From contig NZ_CP077770.1 of assembly GCF_019134595.1 (NCBI RefSeq), positions 1,446,001 to 1,510,000 on the forward strand: a stretch of DNA of 64,000 bases. The letters run 5' to 3'. The position numbers and the translations under genes were made by a program. The stretch comes from Pseudoalteromonas shioyasakiensis. Lineage in GTDB: Bacteria; Pseudomonadota; Gammaproteobacteria; Enterobacterales; Alteromonadaceae. The notes below the pieces were generated by a model. That model was not told where the DNA came from. It saw only the letters and a list, made by a program, of their open reading frames with translations, and did no database searches. This document shows positions 37,546-47,327 of the stretch, one piece after another (position 1 is the first letter of the stretch; every line of letters begins with the position of its first letter).

Positions 37546-38310
37546 ATGTGTGAGTTGCTTGGCATGTCGGCCAACGTACCAACGGATATTTGTTTCAGTT
37601 TTTCAGGATTATTAGAGCGCGGTGGTAATACTGGCCCACATAAAGATGGCTGGGGCATCACTTTTTATGAAGGTAAAGGCTGTCGTACATTTAAAGATCC
37701 TGAGCCAAGTTGCCAGTCAGAAATTGCCAAACTCGTAAAAGCTTACCCAATAAAAAGTATTTCGGTGATAAGCCATATTCGCCAAGGTAATCGTGGTCGA
37801 GTATGTCTTGAAAATACCCACCCATTTACCCGCGAGTTATGGGGGCGAGAGATTACATATGCTCACAACGGGCAATTATCGAATTATCATGATTTAAAAC
37901 CAGATCACTATCGACCGGTTGGGAATACCGACAGTGAATTGGCGTTTTGTTGGCTACTCGATAAAATTCGCGAAAAATACCCTAAACGCCCATCAAATAT
38001 GGCGTCTGTATTTCGTTACGCTGCCAAGCTTGCTCACACACTGCGTGAAAAAGGCGTATTTAATATGCTACTTACCGATGGTGTTTTCGTTTTAGCTTAT
38101 TGCACCAATAACTTACATTGGATCACACGCCGTGCACCGTTTGGCAAAGCGACATTAATTGATGCAGATATGGTGGTTGATTTTCAAAAAGAAACCACAC
38201 CGAACGATGTGGTTACTGTAATTGCAACAAGACCACTCACCAATGATGAACGCTGGCAGAAAATGGAGCCAGGTGAGTTTGCACTGTTTAAAATGGGCGA
38301 AAAAATTTAG
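37546..38310 (+). CDS. Class II glutamine amidotransferase, YafJ-like
   Basis: The 254 residues begin Met-Cys, so the catalytic Cys2 is exposed after Met removal. Family segments are GNTGPHKDGWGITFYEG, SHIRQGNRGRVCLENTHPF, THAHNGQLS-like YAHNGQLSNYHDL and GNTDSELAF. E. coli YafJ has about the same length and also lies close to fadE. The acceptor substrate is unknown. A weak hairpin (38319-38341, arms TGAAGCGC/GCGCTTCA) separates it from the convergent gene. Confidence 0.88.
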   Translation: MCELLGMSANVPTDICFSFSGLLERGGNTGPHKDGWGITFYEGKGCRTFKDPEPSCQSEIAKLVKAYPIKSISVISHIRQGNRGRVCLENTHPFTRELWGREITYAHNGQLSNYHDLKPDHYRPVGNTDSELAFCWLLDKIREKYPKRPSNMASVFRYAAKLAHTLREKGVFNMLLTDGVFVLAYCTNNLHWITRRAPFGKATLIDADMVVDFQKETTPNDVVTVIATRPLTNDERWQKMEPGEFALFKMGEKI

Positions 38311-38325
38311 ATAAAAGATGAAGCG

Positions 38326-39132
38326 CTACTCAGGCGCTTCATTACTCACTTCATTATTTGTTACGGCGACTGGCGTGGTCACGGTAAATGAATTAAGTTG
38401 CACTTCAAATTGCTCTACGCCTTTTTCACCTTTCCACATACGGACTAGCATGTAGTCCATTTCTGGGGCAAACCAAGCGAGTGCTTGACGCTTGTCGTTA
38501 TCGTATAAACGTTTTACTTTAATCGCTTCTACATTGCCGATTGGCAGTGAAATCATTTCTGTGCCGACAACTTCAAAGTTGTAGTTACGTAAATTGCCTT
38601 TTTTATCAACCAGTGGGTAAGATAATTGCGTTTTGCCTTGTTTTAGCTCTTCGCGAACTTGCACTTGATAAGACAGTGAATCTTGAAATTCATCAGACCA
38701 ATCAATTTTAAGAGGGTATTTACTTTGATTGCTTTGTACTTGTTTTTGCGCCGCATCAAATTTTAAGCTGTATTCTTTATCAGGCCCAGTACCTGAGCGC
38801 TCCATGGTGTAACTCATTGGAGAAATTTTCTGATCATGATAAGTAAACATGGATGTTTCTTTTCGTGAGTCCGAAAAAATCATCCATTCGATTTCACTGT
38901 GATAAGTGATCACGTAGTTACCGTCAGCGGCTTTTTTCAGCTCGCGTACTGCTTTACCATGGGTTTCGCCTTTACGAAGTACATCGTATTTGGCTTGGTA
39001 TTGAGTGAGGTCGCCAGCTAAAACACTGGTAGGAAGTAATAAAGTGCCCACACAAGCGAGTAGGGCACTTAGATTTTTATTCTGGGTAGTGCGCGCCGTG
39101 TGCAGGAAGTTTCTTTTCGTCAAAAACTGCAT
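38326..39132 (-). CDS. DUF3108 periplasmic protein
   Basis: The 268 residues start from the ATG at 39132, which follows GGAAG; a longer frame starting at 39162 has no such site. The N-terminus holds a signal peptide (ending near TSVLAGD), preceded by about 24 extra residues. The rest is a beta-rich domain of the DUF3108 type (YQAKYDVLRKGETHGKAVREL). The start overlaps the end of purN by 56 bp in another frame, so it is probably co-transcribed with purM-purN. Function unknown. Confidence 0.78.
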   Translation of the reverse strand: MQFLTKRNFLHTARTTQNKNLSALLACVGTLLLPTSVLAGDLTQYQAKYDVLRKGETHGKAVRELKKAADGNYVITYHSEIEWMIFSDSRKETSMFTYHDQKISPMSYTMERSGTGPDKEYSLKFDAAQKQVQSNQSKYPLKIDWSDEFQDSLSYQVQVREELKQGKTQLSYPLVDKKGNLRNYNFEVVGTEMISLPIGNVEAIKVKRLYDNDKRQALAWFAPEMDYMLVRMWKGEKGVEQFEVQLNSFTVTTPVAVTNNEVSNEAPE

Positions 39133-39724
39133 AATCTGCTTCCATCTTGAGTCGTTGTTCACTGAACCACTTGACCACCAATGGATAGATTAAATGTTCT
39201 TGCTGATGAACACGTTGTGCGAGTGTCTCTGCGGTATCGTTTTCGAGTACCGGCACTTTGGCTTGAAGAACAACGGGACCGCCGTCTAGCTCTTCTGTGA
39301 CAAAGTGAACACTAACACCATGAACGTCATCTTTTGCATCTATCGCTCGTTGGTGGGTATTCAGCCCTTGGTACTTAGGCAACAAAGAAGGGTGAATGTT
39401 CAACATTTTTCCCTTAAACTTTTGCACTAAGCTAGGTGTAAGAATACGCATAAAACCAGCTAATACAACTAGATTTGGTTCAAAATTGTCAATAATGTCC
39501 ATTAACTCAGCATCATAGGCCTCGCGCGAGTCAAAATCTTTATGACTAAGTACACGTGTTTGTATACCTGCATTTTTTGCTCGCTCAAGGCCATAGGCGT
39601 CGGCTTTATTACTAATTACAGCGGCGATTTCGGCCTTTATCTCACCACGCGCACATGCGTCGATGATGGCTTGAAGGTTTGAACCGCTACCAGAAATTAA
39701 TACAACAAGACGACAAGGGGTCAT
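39077..39724 (-). CDS. purN: Phosphoribosylglycinamide formyltransferase
   Basis: Third step of purine synthesis, using formyl-tetrahydrofolate. At 215 residues it is close to the E. coli enzyme (about 212). The N-terminal VLISGSGSNLQAIIDA binds phosphate. NIHPSLLPKYQGLNTHQRAID carries the catalytic Asn and His, and GVSVHFVTEELDGGPVVLQ the Asp. Its ATG overlaps the purM stop by one base (TAATG). The end overlaps the DUF3108 gene. Confidence 0.95.
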   Translation of the reverse strand: MTPCRLVVLISGSGSNLQAIIDACARGEIKAEIAAVISNKADAYGLERAKNAGIQTRVLSHKDFDSREAYDAELMDIIDNFEPNLVVLAGFMRILTPSLVQKFKGKMLNIHPSLLPKYQGLNTHQRAIDAKDDVHGVSVHFVTEELDGGPVVLQAKVPVLENDTAETLAQRVHQQEHLIYPLVVKWFSEQRLKMEADYAVFDEKKLPAHGAHYPE

Positions 39725-40776
39725 TAGTCACGACCACCTAAAATTTCTACTTGCTCTTCGCCTGCTTTCGCATCTTGGATCTCACCGATATGCCATGCAT
39801 TTTCGCCAAGATCTTTAAGGATTGTTAAGCTCTGCTCAAGTTTGTCAGCTGGAACAACTAAAACCATGCCTACACCACAGTTGAATGTACGGTACATTTC
39901 GTGTGTTGTGATGTTGCCGTTTTCTTGTAACCAGTTGAAAACTACAGGCCATTCCCAGCTGTCGCCTTTGATTACTGCCTTTGCAGATTCAGGAAGTACG
40001 CGCGGGATGTTTTCCCAGAAACCACCACCTGTGATGTGAGATAACGCATGAACGTCAACCTGCTTGAATAGCTCAAGTAGTTGTTTAACATAGATGCGAG
40101 TTGGCTCTAAAAGGTGATCGCCAAGTGTTTTGCCTTCAAGCTCAGCGCTTGTGTCTGCGCCAGATACTTCAAGTACTTTACGAATTAATGAGAAGCCATT
40201 TGAATGAGGACCGCTTGATGCAAGGGCGATTAATTGGTCGCCTGCAGCAACTTTAGTGCCGTCGATAATTTTTGATTTTTCTACAACACCAGTACAGAAA
40301 CCAGCCATGTCGTAGTCTTCGCCGTCGTACATACCTGGCATTTCAGCAGTTTCACCACCGATTAAAGCGCAGCCAGAAAGCTCACAGCCTTTACCAATAC
40401 CAGTTACAACATCAGCCGCAGTATCTACGTCTAATTTACCCGTTGCATAGTAATCAAGGAAAAATAGTGGCTCTGCACCTTGTACAATAAGGTCGTTTAC
40501 ACACATAGCAACAAGGTCGATACCCACTGTGTCGTGCTTTTTAAGATCGATTGCTAAACGTAGTTTTGTACCAACACCGTCTGTGCCAGCAACCAGTACA
40601 GGCTCTTTATAGCCAGTTGGTAGTTCGCAAAGTGCGCCAAAACCACCGATACCGCCCATTACTTCAGGACGTCTGGTTTTTTTAACTACGCCTTTAATAC
40701 GCTCAACAAGTGCATTACCGGCATCGATATCTACGCCCGCGTCTTTATAGCTAAGAGACTGTTTTTGTTCGCTCAC
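39724..40776 (-). CDS. purM: Phosphoribosylformylglycinamidine cyclo-ligase
   Basis: Fifth step of purine synthesis (AIR synthetase). The 350 residues (E. coli about 345) contain [56 protein letters not shown] and [18 protein letters not shown]. It is the first gene of purM-purN, as in E. coli. I looked for a PurR box upstream (40777-40860) and found no clear match. Confidence 0.96.
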   Translation of the reverse strand: MSEQKQSLSYKDAGVDIDAGNALVERIKGVVKKTRRPEVMGGIGGFGALCELPTGYKEPVLVAGTDGVGTKLRLAIDLKKHDTVGIDLVAMCVNDLIVQGAEPLFFLDYYATGKLDVDTAADVVTGIGKGCELSGCALIGGETAEMPGMYDGEDYDMAGFCTGVVEKSKIIDGTKVAAGDQLIALASSGPHSNGFSLIRKVLEVSGADTSAELEGKTLGDHLLEPTRIYVKQLLELFKQVDVHALSHITGGGFWENIPRVLPESAKAVIKGDSWEWPVVFNWLQENGNITTHEMYRTFNCGVGMVLVVPADKLEQSLTILKDLGENAWHIGEIQDAKAGEEQVEILGGRD

Positions 40777-40948
40777 AGGTTTTCCTCAAAAAAGTTGCAT
40801 GTGGGTTGCTTAGAAACGCGCGTATTTTACAACAATTGCATTGGCGCGGCTAGTTGAAAAATCACTTTAACCGACTTGACAAGGACAGTTGTCCGGTTTT
40901 TTGTTTTCAAGTTGCAAGGCAAAAGTATCAGGCAAATGAACTTTTAAC

Positions 40949-40969
40949 CTTGAAACTCGAAACTCCCAC
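40949..40969. repeat. Short degenerate heptanucleotide tract (CTTGAAA-CTCGAAA-CTCCCAC)
   Basis: Three 7-bp units with shared ends lie next to the cmoB stop. It is similar in style, not in sequence, to the longer heptad tracts in this window. Confidence 0.45.
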
Positions 40970-40975
40970 TATTTG

Positions 40976-41944
40976 TTAAGCTTTCGCTGTTAAAATTGCG
41001 CGAAGAGGGGCTGGGTAACCTTCAATGGTTTTGCTGGTGTCATTTGGATCTAAAAAGTCGACTAATGATTCGTTTTCCATCCACTGGGTTTTGCGTTGTT
41101 CTTCAAGCGTTGTGATTGCACAGTCTTTAACTTGCACATCTTTAAAGCCAACGCGTTCCATCCATAGTTTTAATGCCGCGGTGCTTGGGATAAACCATAC
41201 ATTACGCATTTTTGCATAGCGGTCGGTTGGCACTAAAACCGTGTGCTCATCACCTTCTACAACTAGGGTTTCAAGGACTAACTCCCCCCCTGGGCGAAGC
41301 TGCGCTTTTAATTGCGCTAAAAAGTCGATAGGTGAGCGACGGTGATATAAAACACCCATTGAAAATACCGTATCGAATGCTTTTAGCTCTGGCAGAGCTT
41401 CAACACCTAACGGTAATAAATGCACGTTTTCATCTTGGTGATAATGCTTTATCGCTTGGAATTGGCATAAGAACAAATCGGATGGATCGATACCCACCAC
41501 AAAATTTGCGCCTTCACCGCGCATGCGCCACAAGTGATAACCCGAGCCACAGCCAATATCAAGCACAGTGCGGCCTTTTAACGGTTCTATATGAGGTAGT
41601 AAACGATCCCATTTCCAATCACTGCGCCACTCAGTATCAATTTCGATACCGTGTAAGCTAAATGGCCCTTTACGCCATGGCATCATGCGCTGTAATAAAT
41701 GCGTTAACTGTTTTTGCTGACCTTCAGATAACTCATCACCGGTGCCAATTTGTACTTTATCCTGAAGGTTTACATGGTTTGTGCTTACCTCAGGTAAGTT
41801 TTTCAGCACTTTTTGCCATTTCGGTAAATCACCGTGGCTGGCTTCTAGTTCCCAGTGCTTTAATTGACCAGGCAAAGTTTCGAGCCAGTGGCTAAGCGGG
41901 CTTTGTGCAATTGCAGCGTAAAATTGGTTAAACCATTGAGACAT
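40976..41944 (-). CDS. cmoB: tRNA U34 carboxymethyltransferase
   Basis: Transfers the carboxymethyl group of carboxy-SAM to 5-hydroxyuridine at wobble position 34, giving cmo5U. The 322 residues (E. coli 323) begin [17 protein letters not shown]. The carboxy-SAM site is [34 protein letters not shown] follows. It lies 27 bp downstream of cmoA on the same strand. Confidence 0.96.
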   Translation of the reverse strand: MSQWFNQFYAAIAQSPLSHWLETLPGQLKHWELEASHGDLPKWQKVLKNLPEVSTNHVNLQDKVQIGTGDELSEGQQKQLTHLLQRMMPWRKGPFSLHGIEIDTEWRSDWKWDRLLPHIEPLKGRTVLDIGCGSGYHLWRMRGEGANFVVGIDPSDLFLCQFQAIKHYHQDENVHLLPLGVEALPELKAFDTVFSMGVLYHRRSPIDFLAQLKAQLRPGGELVLETLVVEGDEHTVLVPTDRYAKMRNVWFIPSTAALKLWMERVGFKDVQVKDCAITTLEEQRKTQWMENESLVDFLDPNDTSKTIEGYPAPLRAILTAKA

Positions 41945-41971
41945 GAAATACTCTTTATATCGTTGTGATGA

Positions 41972-42697
41972 TTACTTGATTGCAATCATCGAGCAGAAGT
42001 TAAAACATTGATACCACACTTGCGTTTGGCTAAAACCAATTTCACTTAATCGGTTTAAGTGGGTAGATAAATGATCAGGGCGCATGACATTTTCGATAGC
42101 CGTACGCTTTTGGCTGATCTCAAGCTCTGAATAGCCGTTATGACGTTTAAAATCATGGTGTAAATCAATGAGCAAATTATCGCATTGCTCATTTTCACCT
42201 CTAATTTTTTCGCTCAGTAGCAAAACACCGCCTGGTTTTAAATTTGCGTAAATCTTTTCAAGCACCGCTTGGCGCTTTTCAGGTGGAATAAACTGTAGTG
42301 TAAAGTTCATCGCGACCACAGAGGCATTCTCGATAGCTAAATCGTTTATATCACCCAGTGTAACTGTGACCGGCACCTCTGAGCGAAAACCTTGTAAATG
42401 TAATTTACAGCGCTCAACCATCGCTTCTGAATTATCAACAGCAATGATATTACAGTTATCAGTGCGAATATTACGGCGCATACTTAAAGTCACAGCACCA
42501 AGAGAACAGCCTAAGTCGTATAGATTTGAATTGCTTTGCGCGTACTCACCAGCCAGCTTACCCATGCTGCTAACAATGGTTGCGTAACCTGGCACCGAGC
42601 GCTGGATCATATCAGGGAAAACTTCTACTACATGTTGGTCAAAGCTAAAGTCTTTAACCGCTTGCTCAGTGGCATAAATACTGTCTTTTTGCGTCAC
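41972..42697 (-). CDS. cmoA: Carboxy-S-adenosyl-L-methionine synthase
   Basis: Makes carboxy-SAM from SAM and prephenate for CmoB. The GTG at 42697, behind AAGAGA, gives 241 residues; a longer frame to 42829 adds a hydrophobic stretch not found in the family. The first conserved block is FSFDQHVVEVFPDMIQRSVPGY. The SAM site is YDLGCSLGAVTLSMRRN, and FTLQFIPPEKRQAVL and KRHNGYSELEISQKR follow. E. coli CmoA has about 247 residues. Confidence 0.94.
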   Translation of the reverse strand: MTQKDSIYATEQAVKDFSFDQHVVEVFPDMIQRSVPGYATIVSSMGKLAGEYAQSNSNLYDLGCSLGAVTLSMRRNIRTDNCNIIAVDNSEAMVERCKLHLQGFRSEVPVTVTLGDINDLAIENASVVAMNFTLQFIPPEKRQAVLEKIYANLKPGGVLLLSEKIRGENEQCDNLLIDLHHDFKRHNGYSELEISQKRTAIENVMRPDHLSTHLNRLSEIGFSQTQVWYQCFNFCSMIAIK

Positions 42698-42815
42698 TTG
42701 AACAGTCTCTTTAAAAAATAATACCGGTATTTTAGCATTTTTAACTGGATAGTCAGTGATAAATTCAGTAGCTTGGCTAGAATTATCAATAACAAGTACA
42801 AAAAAGAGAAGTTTA

Positions 42816-43496
42816 ATGACAAAAAGCAAAGTGATCAGTACAGAAGATATCTTATCAACTCTGTGTCATTCAGTGACTGGAGTTCTGTCTTCAGCAAGCG
42901 GTAACAGTATTAGTTATTCTGCTATGGTTCAAAAAATCACCCGCACCTGTATGCGCCCAGATATTGGCTGTTTTGTATTGTTCGATGGTGGCTTTACCGG
43001 TCTTGTGGTAACAAACTTCACAGCGCAAGCAGCCATGGAAATTTACCATGACTATATGCGTAACATGGGTATGCCAGAAGACGAAATTGCACAAAGCCAT
43101 TTATCAGATGATGTGGCAAACGTACTCGGCGAGCTGATGAACCAAATCGTTGGTGACTTTACGTCAAAAGTACGCGACCAGTTGCATACTTCTATCACGC
43201 AAAACCAACCTAAGATGATGGCTATTAACAAACAGGTGCAAATCTCTGTTGATACCACGATGGATAGACCGCAAGCGCGCCGTGTGACTTTCACTACAGC
43301 GAAGCAAAATATCTTCTATCTAGAACTGGCAATGGATAAAACTGAGTTTATCAAACTACATGATTTTGATATTTCAGAAGCCGTTGACCCGGATGACATC
43401 ATCGAAAATGAAGCTAAACAAAAAGCTGAAAAGCAAAAAGCATCATCACAAGCAGACGATGCAGATGATGATTTTATGGCAGAGCTTGGTTTGTAA
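42816..43496 (+). CDS. DUF3334-type protein with CheX/CheC-like fold
   Basis: The 226 residues start from the ATG behind AGAGAAG. The central region (LSDDVANVLGELMNQIVGDFTSKVRDQL) has the Glu/Asn/Gly spacing of CheC/CheX phosphatases (E..N...G). The C-terminus is acidic and low in complexity (DDADDDFMAELGL). No signal peptide. A role in chemotaxis or second-messenger signalling is possible but unproved; I recall the family as DUF3334. A heptad repeat and a terminator follow. Confidence 0.72.
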   Translation: MTKSKVISTEDILSTLCHSVTGVLSSASGNSISYSAMVQKITRTCMRPDIGCFVLFDGGFTGLVVTNFTAQAAMEIYHDYMRNMGMPEDEIAQSHLSDDVANVLGELMNQIVGDFTSKVRDQLHTSITQNQPKMMAINKQVQISVDTTMDRPQARRVTFTTAKQNIFYLELAMDKTEFIKLHDFDISEAVDPDDIIENEAKQKAEKQKASSQADDADDDFMAELGL

Positions 43497-43508
43497 CCTA
43501 ACGACTTG

Positions 43509-43550
43509 AGCTGTCAGCTATCAGCTATCAGCTATCAGCTATCAGCCGTC
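43509..43550. repeat. Heptanucleotide repeat AGCTATC, six units
   Basis: AGCTGTC, four AGCTATC and AGCCGTC stand in perfect 7-bp register, 12 bp after the DUF3334 stop. The same AGCTGTC and AGCCGTC edge units recur at 46773-46793. Confidence 0.9.
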
Positions 43551-43562
43551 AGATAAAATAGA

Positions 43563-43589
43563 GGCGCGGGTCAGACCGCGCTTTTTTAA
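43563..43589 (+). terminator. Terminator after the DUF3334 gene
   Basis: The stem GCGCGG/CCGCGC, with a GTCAGA loop and a T-run, follows the heptad tract. Confidence 0.85.
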
Positions 43590-43729
43590 TGACATTTTGC
43601 AAAGATGATTTTTCATTTAACAGTATTATTTTTATTGTACTTCAATGTTTTAGTGCATTGTTATATTTCTGGTGGTAGCATCAAATAGTTAAATTTTATT
43701 AACTTGCTTTACTGGAGTTAGGCAAAGGA

Positions 43730-45625
43730 ATGGTACTTAAATTTATAAAAAATGGCATTTTAATTTATTTCTTGGTTTTTAGTTCAATTTCAATTGCGAG
43801 CTCAGAGCATAATAGGTTTAACAATTTTATAGAATTAACAATGCAGTATTCGATTAACCAGCTAGATGAAGAAGGTTATTTAAAGTCTGCTAAGAATCTG
43901 AAAATTGCAAACGTAGACTCTATCCAAGCAAAAGTATTTTATTTTATGGTGTTCAATCACCGTAGAGCGCTTGCTGAAAAGTTAGGCATTAAAGTCGCCA
44001 TTCATTTAACCGACCAAGATTGGCAAGAGTTAAAAAAGGTTGATGCAGTAATGTATGGTGCGCAAAAGGCAACTTTTGTACAACTACATCTCTCTGATGA
44101 TTTAACGATAGTAGATGCTTTAAAAGACTTAAAAGCTGAATTAATCGCATTAGACAATAAGCAAGCAATAGCTCAAGTTGCAGCTGATCTGGCACAATAC
44201 TATTCATTATATAGAGAAGATCATCTGTCTGGTTTGATTGAGTATTTATATGCTGTTGATAGTTTACCAACCTACGAAAATTCCCTGGCTGGGTTTTTAT
44301 ATTCGAAAGAGTTTGCTCTACAAAGAATTATTTCAAGTTTTTATACTATGGGGGCTTACGAAACTGCCTTAGATTATGTATTGCAGCTTTACGCTTTATC
44401 TAATAAATATTTTGAAGTGTTAGACAATTCGACCCCATACTATGAAATGACATTTGTGTTAGCTCACGCAAAGCAGTTCAGCAAAGCGTTAAATATCGCA
44501 GATTTCTACTTACAGAAAGTACAAAAAGAACGTTTAGAACAGTCATCTCAACTTTACGCAGTAATAGCCAAAAGTGCTGTTTTAATTAAAAGACAACAAG
44601 AGGGAGACCTTAAAACTGCTCAATCCTTACTTCGAAATTCTGAAACGGATCTGAATTCAGATAATTATGCTGTAAAAGCACGCAGCTTAGTAGTTAAAAC
44701 TTTACTCGATACCATCAATGGAAAGCTTTCAGAAGCTGAGAAGTCTGTTGATATCCTTCAGAAGTTTATTCAATCTAACCGTTCTATTTTTAGTCAGTCT
44801 GATTTTAGAGATGTCAACGAATTACAAAAGTTAGTTTATGAATTTCTGGGTAAACCAGAACTGGCGAACAAAGCTATGATGGATAAATTTGAGTTTGAAA
44901 AAGATTTCATGCTTTCTGCTTTTAATAACTCTCTGAATAACGTGGGGAATTACTTACAAAGAGATATAGAAATACTGGCCCTCAAGGGATATAAAGCAGA
45001 AACTGAAAAACAAGCTCTTAAAATTGAAACACAAAACCTGCGTTTTCTTTTAATGGCTCTCATAATCACAATGTTAATCTTCTTAATTTCATGGTTAATT
45101 TGGCGGCAGTTTTCTATTAAAAAGATCGCTGAAACAGATTCTCTAACTGGAGTTATGAATCGAAGAGCTATGTATTCTTGGTTAGAAAAAAGAAAGCCTC
45201 GAAACTCGTTAAAATGCATCTGCTTATTAGACTTAGATCACTTTAAACAAATTAACGACAACTACGGGCATTTAACTGGCGATGAAGTGCTTACATCTTT
45301 TAGTCATTTTGTACAAACTCGTATTCGTAAGACAGATAAATTAAGTCGTTTTGGCGGTGAAGAGTTTTTACTTGTTTTAGACTCAATAGATAAAGAAAAA
45401 GCACAAATTTTGATAGATAACATACGTGAGTCATTTCAAAACTATATAAATTGGCACACAACAACTTCTAACTTTTCTACTAGCTTCTCTGCAGGAATCA
45501 TTGAGACAAGTGGTGACTTTGAGTTGAAACAAGTGTTAGCTCAATGCGATGCGCTTCTATACAAGGCAAAAGAAAATGGCCGTGCTAGAAGTGAATCAGC
45601 TTGTTTTGAGGCTAAAATTGTCTAA
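43730..45625 (+). CDS. Diguanylate cyclase with periplasmic helical-repeat sensor
   Basis: A 631-residue protein with signal peptide (residues 1-24) and a long helical, TPR-like periplasmic part to about 430. A transmembrane helix follows (FLLMALIITMLIFLISWLIW), then a C-terminal GGDEF domain. The active site RFGGEEFLLVLD is intact, and RKTD five residues upstream is an RxxD inhibitory site, so product feedback is likely. Its codon use and AT content look higher than in neighbouring genes. The signal sensed is unknown. Confidence 0.92.
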   Translation: MVLKFIKNGILIYFLVFSSISIASSEHNRFNNFIELTMQYSINQLDEEGYLKSAKNLKIANVDSIQAKVFYFMVFNHRRALAEKLGIKVAIHLTDQDWQELKKVDAVMYGAQKATFVQLHLSDDLTIVDALKDLKAELIALDNKQAIAQVAADLAQYYSLYREDHLSGLIEYLYAVDSLPTYENSLAGFLYSKEFALQRIISSFYTMGAYETALDYVLQLYALSNKYFEVLDNSTPYYEMTFVLAHAKQFSKALNIADFYLQKVQKERLEQSSQLYAVIAKSAVLIKRQQEGDLKTAQSLLRNSETDLNSDNYAVKARSLVVKTLLDTINGKLSEAEKSVDILQKFIQSNRSIFSQSDFRDVNELQKLVYEFLGKPELANKAMMDKFEFEKDFMLSAFNNSLNNVGNYLQRDIEILALKGYKAETEKQALKIETQNLRFLLMALIITMLIFLISWLIWRQFSIKKIAETDSLTGVMNRRAMYSWLEKRKPRNSLKCICLLDLDHFKQINDNYGHLTGDEVLTSFSHFVQTRIRKTDKLSRFGGEEFLLVLDSIDKEKAQILIDNIRESFQNYINWHTTTSNFSTSFSAGIIETSGDFELKQVLAQCDALLYKAKENGRARSESACFEAKIV

Positions 45626-45659
45626 CCCACAGCTTATTGCGATTACTTTAAGTTCAAAA

Positions 45660-45687
45660 CTTACAGCTTAAAGCTTTGAACTTAAAG
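45660..45687. repeat. Degenerate heptad tract (CTTACAG-CTTAAAG-CTTTGAA-CTTAAAG)
   Basis: Four 7-bp units in register, 35 bp after the diguanylate cyclase stop. CTTAAAG occurs twice; the others differ by one to four bases. Confidence 0.6.
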
Positions 45688-45757
45688 CTCGTTTTAAAGC
45701 CTACATTCATCCAATTTATGCTTTACTCATAAAGCCTTAAATGGATTTGATGATTGC

Positions 45758-46774
45758 ATGAATTACTTAAAAAACTTTATAACTAAATTTGTTTTCATGA
45801 TGCAGAAGCGGCCGGGGTTGATGGCGGTGTTGGCTTTTTGCAGTGGTGTGGCAAGCTATGTCTTTGTTGAGCGAAAAGAATCGTTTTCGCAGCTTATCTC
45901 TATTTTGTTATTAGTCACTTGGTTGTGGTTGTTAATAGATAACTGGCTAAGAGATAAAGTAGAGGAGCGTTTTGGTGTGGCGGTGTCGCCCAACGTGATG
46001 CGCTTTGCGCTGCAAGTTGTGCAGCAAGAAAGTTTGTTTTTTGCTTTACCATTTTTCTTAGCGGTGACTACTTGGGACCATGGTCAGGCTGCGTTCACCG
46101 TTTTAATTATACTTTGTGCGTTCGTTTCTGTTGTTGATCCCCTCTATTACAAAAAGCTTGCAAGGCACAGTGTCTGGTTTAGTGTGTTTCATAGCTTTTC
46201 TTTATTTGTTGTGCTGTCGGTGACCTTGCCAATTTTATTAAAGTTAACGACCAGCCAAAGTTTTGAAATTGCGTTAATCACAGCTGTTATTTTAACGGTC
46301 CCTAGTCTTGGTAATTTGATGCCGAATGCGAAATGGTGGCGTTTCCCGCTGTTGGTGTTATTGCTTTGTACATTAGGTGCTGGGCTTTGGCAATTACGTA
46401 GCTTTGTGCCACCTGCAGCACTACGTTTAACCAATATGAGTATGTCATATCAGCTTGATGAACAAGCCCGTAAACCACTTTCGCCAATAGAAAAACTCAC
46501 TGAGCAGAGCTTGCATGAAAACGGTCTATATAGTTTTAGTGCGGTAAAAGCACCGCGAGGTTTAAATGAAAAAATCTTCCATGTTTGGGTGCATAATCGA
46601 AAAGAAGTTGACCGTATAGCCTTGGATATTTCTGGTGGTCGTAAAGAGGGCTATCGAGCGTGGAGCCATAAAACCAATTTTCCTGCAAATGCCGCAGGAA
46701 AATGGGTTGTTAAAGTAGTTACTGAATCAGGACAGCTGATAAGGCAGAGAAGGTTTGAGGTTACAGAAGTTTAG
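45758..46774 (+). CDS. DUF5924/DUF2914-type membrane protein
   Basis: A 338-residue protein. Six or seven hydrophobic helices lie within residues 18-215. A soluble domain of about 120 residues follows (LTEQSLHENGLYSFSAVKAPRGL... to FEVTEV) with the beta-rich pattern of DUF2914. The topology suggests a periplasmic C-terminal domain. Function unknown. The stop codon overlaps the start of a short heptad tract. Confidence 0.75.
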   Translation: MNYLKNFITKFVFMMQKRPGLMAVLAFCSGVASYVFVERKESFSQLISILLLVTWLWLLIDNWLRDKVEERFGVAVSPNVMRFALQVVQQESLFFALPFFLAVTTWDHGQAAFTVLIILCAFVSVVDPLYYKKLARHSVWFSVFHSFSLFVVLSVTLPILLKLTTSQSFEIALITAVILTVPSLGNLMPNAKWWRFPLLVLLLCTLGAGLWQLRSFVPPAALRLTNMSMSYQLDEQARKPLSPIEKLTEQSLHENGLYSFSAVKAPRGLNEKIFHVWVHNRKEVDRIALDISGGRKEGYRAWSHKTNFPANAAGKWVVKVVTESGQLIRQRRFEVTEV

Positions 46775-46814
46775 CTGTCAGCTTTCAGCCGTCAGTTTTT
46801 AGCTGATAGCTTCA
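46773..46814. repeat. Heptad tract with inverted partner between convergent genes
   Basis: AGCTGTC-AGCTTTC-AGCCGTC (46773-46793) is followed by TTTTT and then AGCTGAT-AGCTTCAG (46801-46815). Read on the other strand, the second block repeats the AGCTATC-like motif, so the tract can fold. It may serve as a terminator between the convergent genes. Confidence 0.7.
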
Positions 46815-47306
46815 GTAAGGGTTTTTCCCTTCACCTACCAGCACACTGAATATTCTTAAATCTAGTTCTAGTTGATGGTATTGCGGCTCCATGTGGCAGC
46901 AAAGTTGATAGAAGGCTTTGTTGTGGTCTTTTTCTTTAAAATGAGCCAGCTCGTGTACGACGAGAGCTTTGAGAAGTGGCTCAGGTGCGCGAAGTAGGTC
47001 GCTATTAATGGCAAGATCGTGTTTTCGGGTTTTACCTTGCATACGAAAAGTATGGGTACCTAAGGCATTTGTGACCATATCGCCTTGTTTTTTGAATGCG
47101 GCACGGCCAAAAGGCAGGGCATTTTTAAGGTAGCGCTTTTTCAGCTCAGTGGCGTAAATGTATAGAGCTTTATCGCTGGTAATGCTATGCGCATCAGGGT
47201 ATTTGCCCTTTAGGTAGTTAGCAGCTCTGTCGCCATTAAATAGCTGTAACACTTGCTCAATGATGTGCGGCGGGTAACCTTGAAAATAACGGCTGTAATC
47301 TTTCAT
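46812..47306 (-). CDS. YgjP-like metallopeptidase (M48-related, DUF45)
   Basis: A 164-residue protein (E. coli YgjP about 167). The zinc motif VVHELAHFKEKDHNKAFYQL has HExxH plus a downstream His, as in the YgjP/DUF45 family. No signal peptide. Its role is unknown. It is followed on the same strand, 21 bp upstream, by the YecE-like gene, and is convergent with the DUF5924 gene. Confidence 0.88.
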   Translation of the reverse strand: MKDYSRYFQGYPPHIIEQVLQLFNGDRAANYLKGKYPDAHSITSDKALYIYATELKKRYLKNALPFGRAAFKKQGDMVTNALGTHTFRMQGKTRKHDLAINSDLLRAPEPLLKALVVHELAHFKEKDHNKAFYQLCCHMEPQYHQLELDLRIFSVLVGEGKNPY

Positions 47307-47327
47307 ATTTTCTCTGATAAACGGGCG

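Noticed and set aside
40777..40860. A PurR box upstream of purM
   Set aside because: No sequence close to the ACGCAAACGTTTGCGT consensus could be found on either strand.
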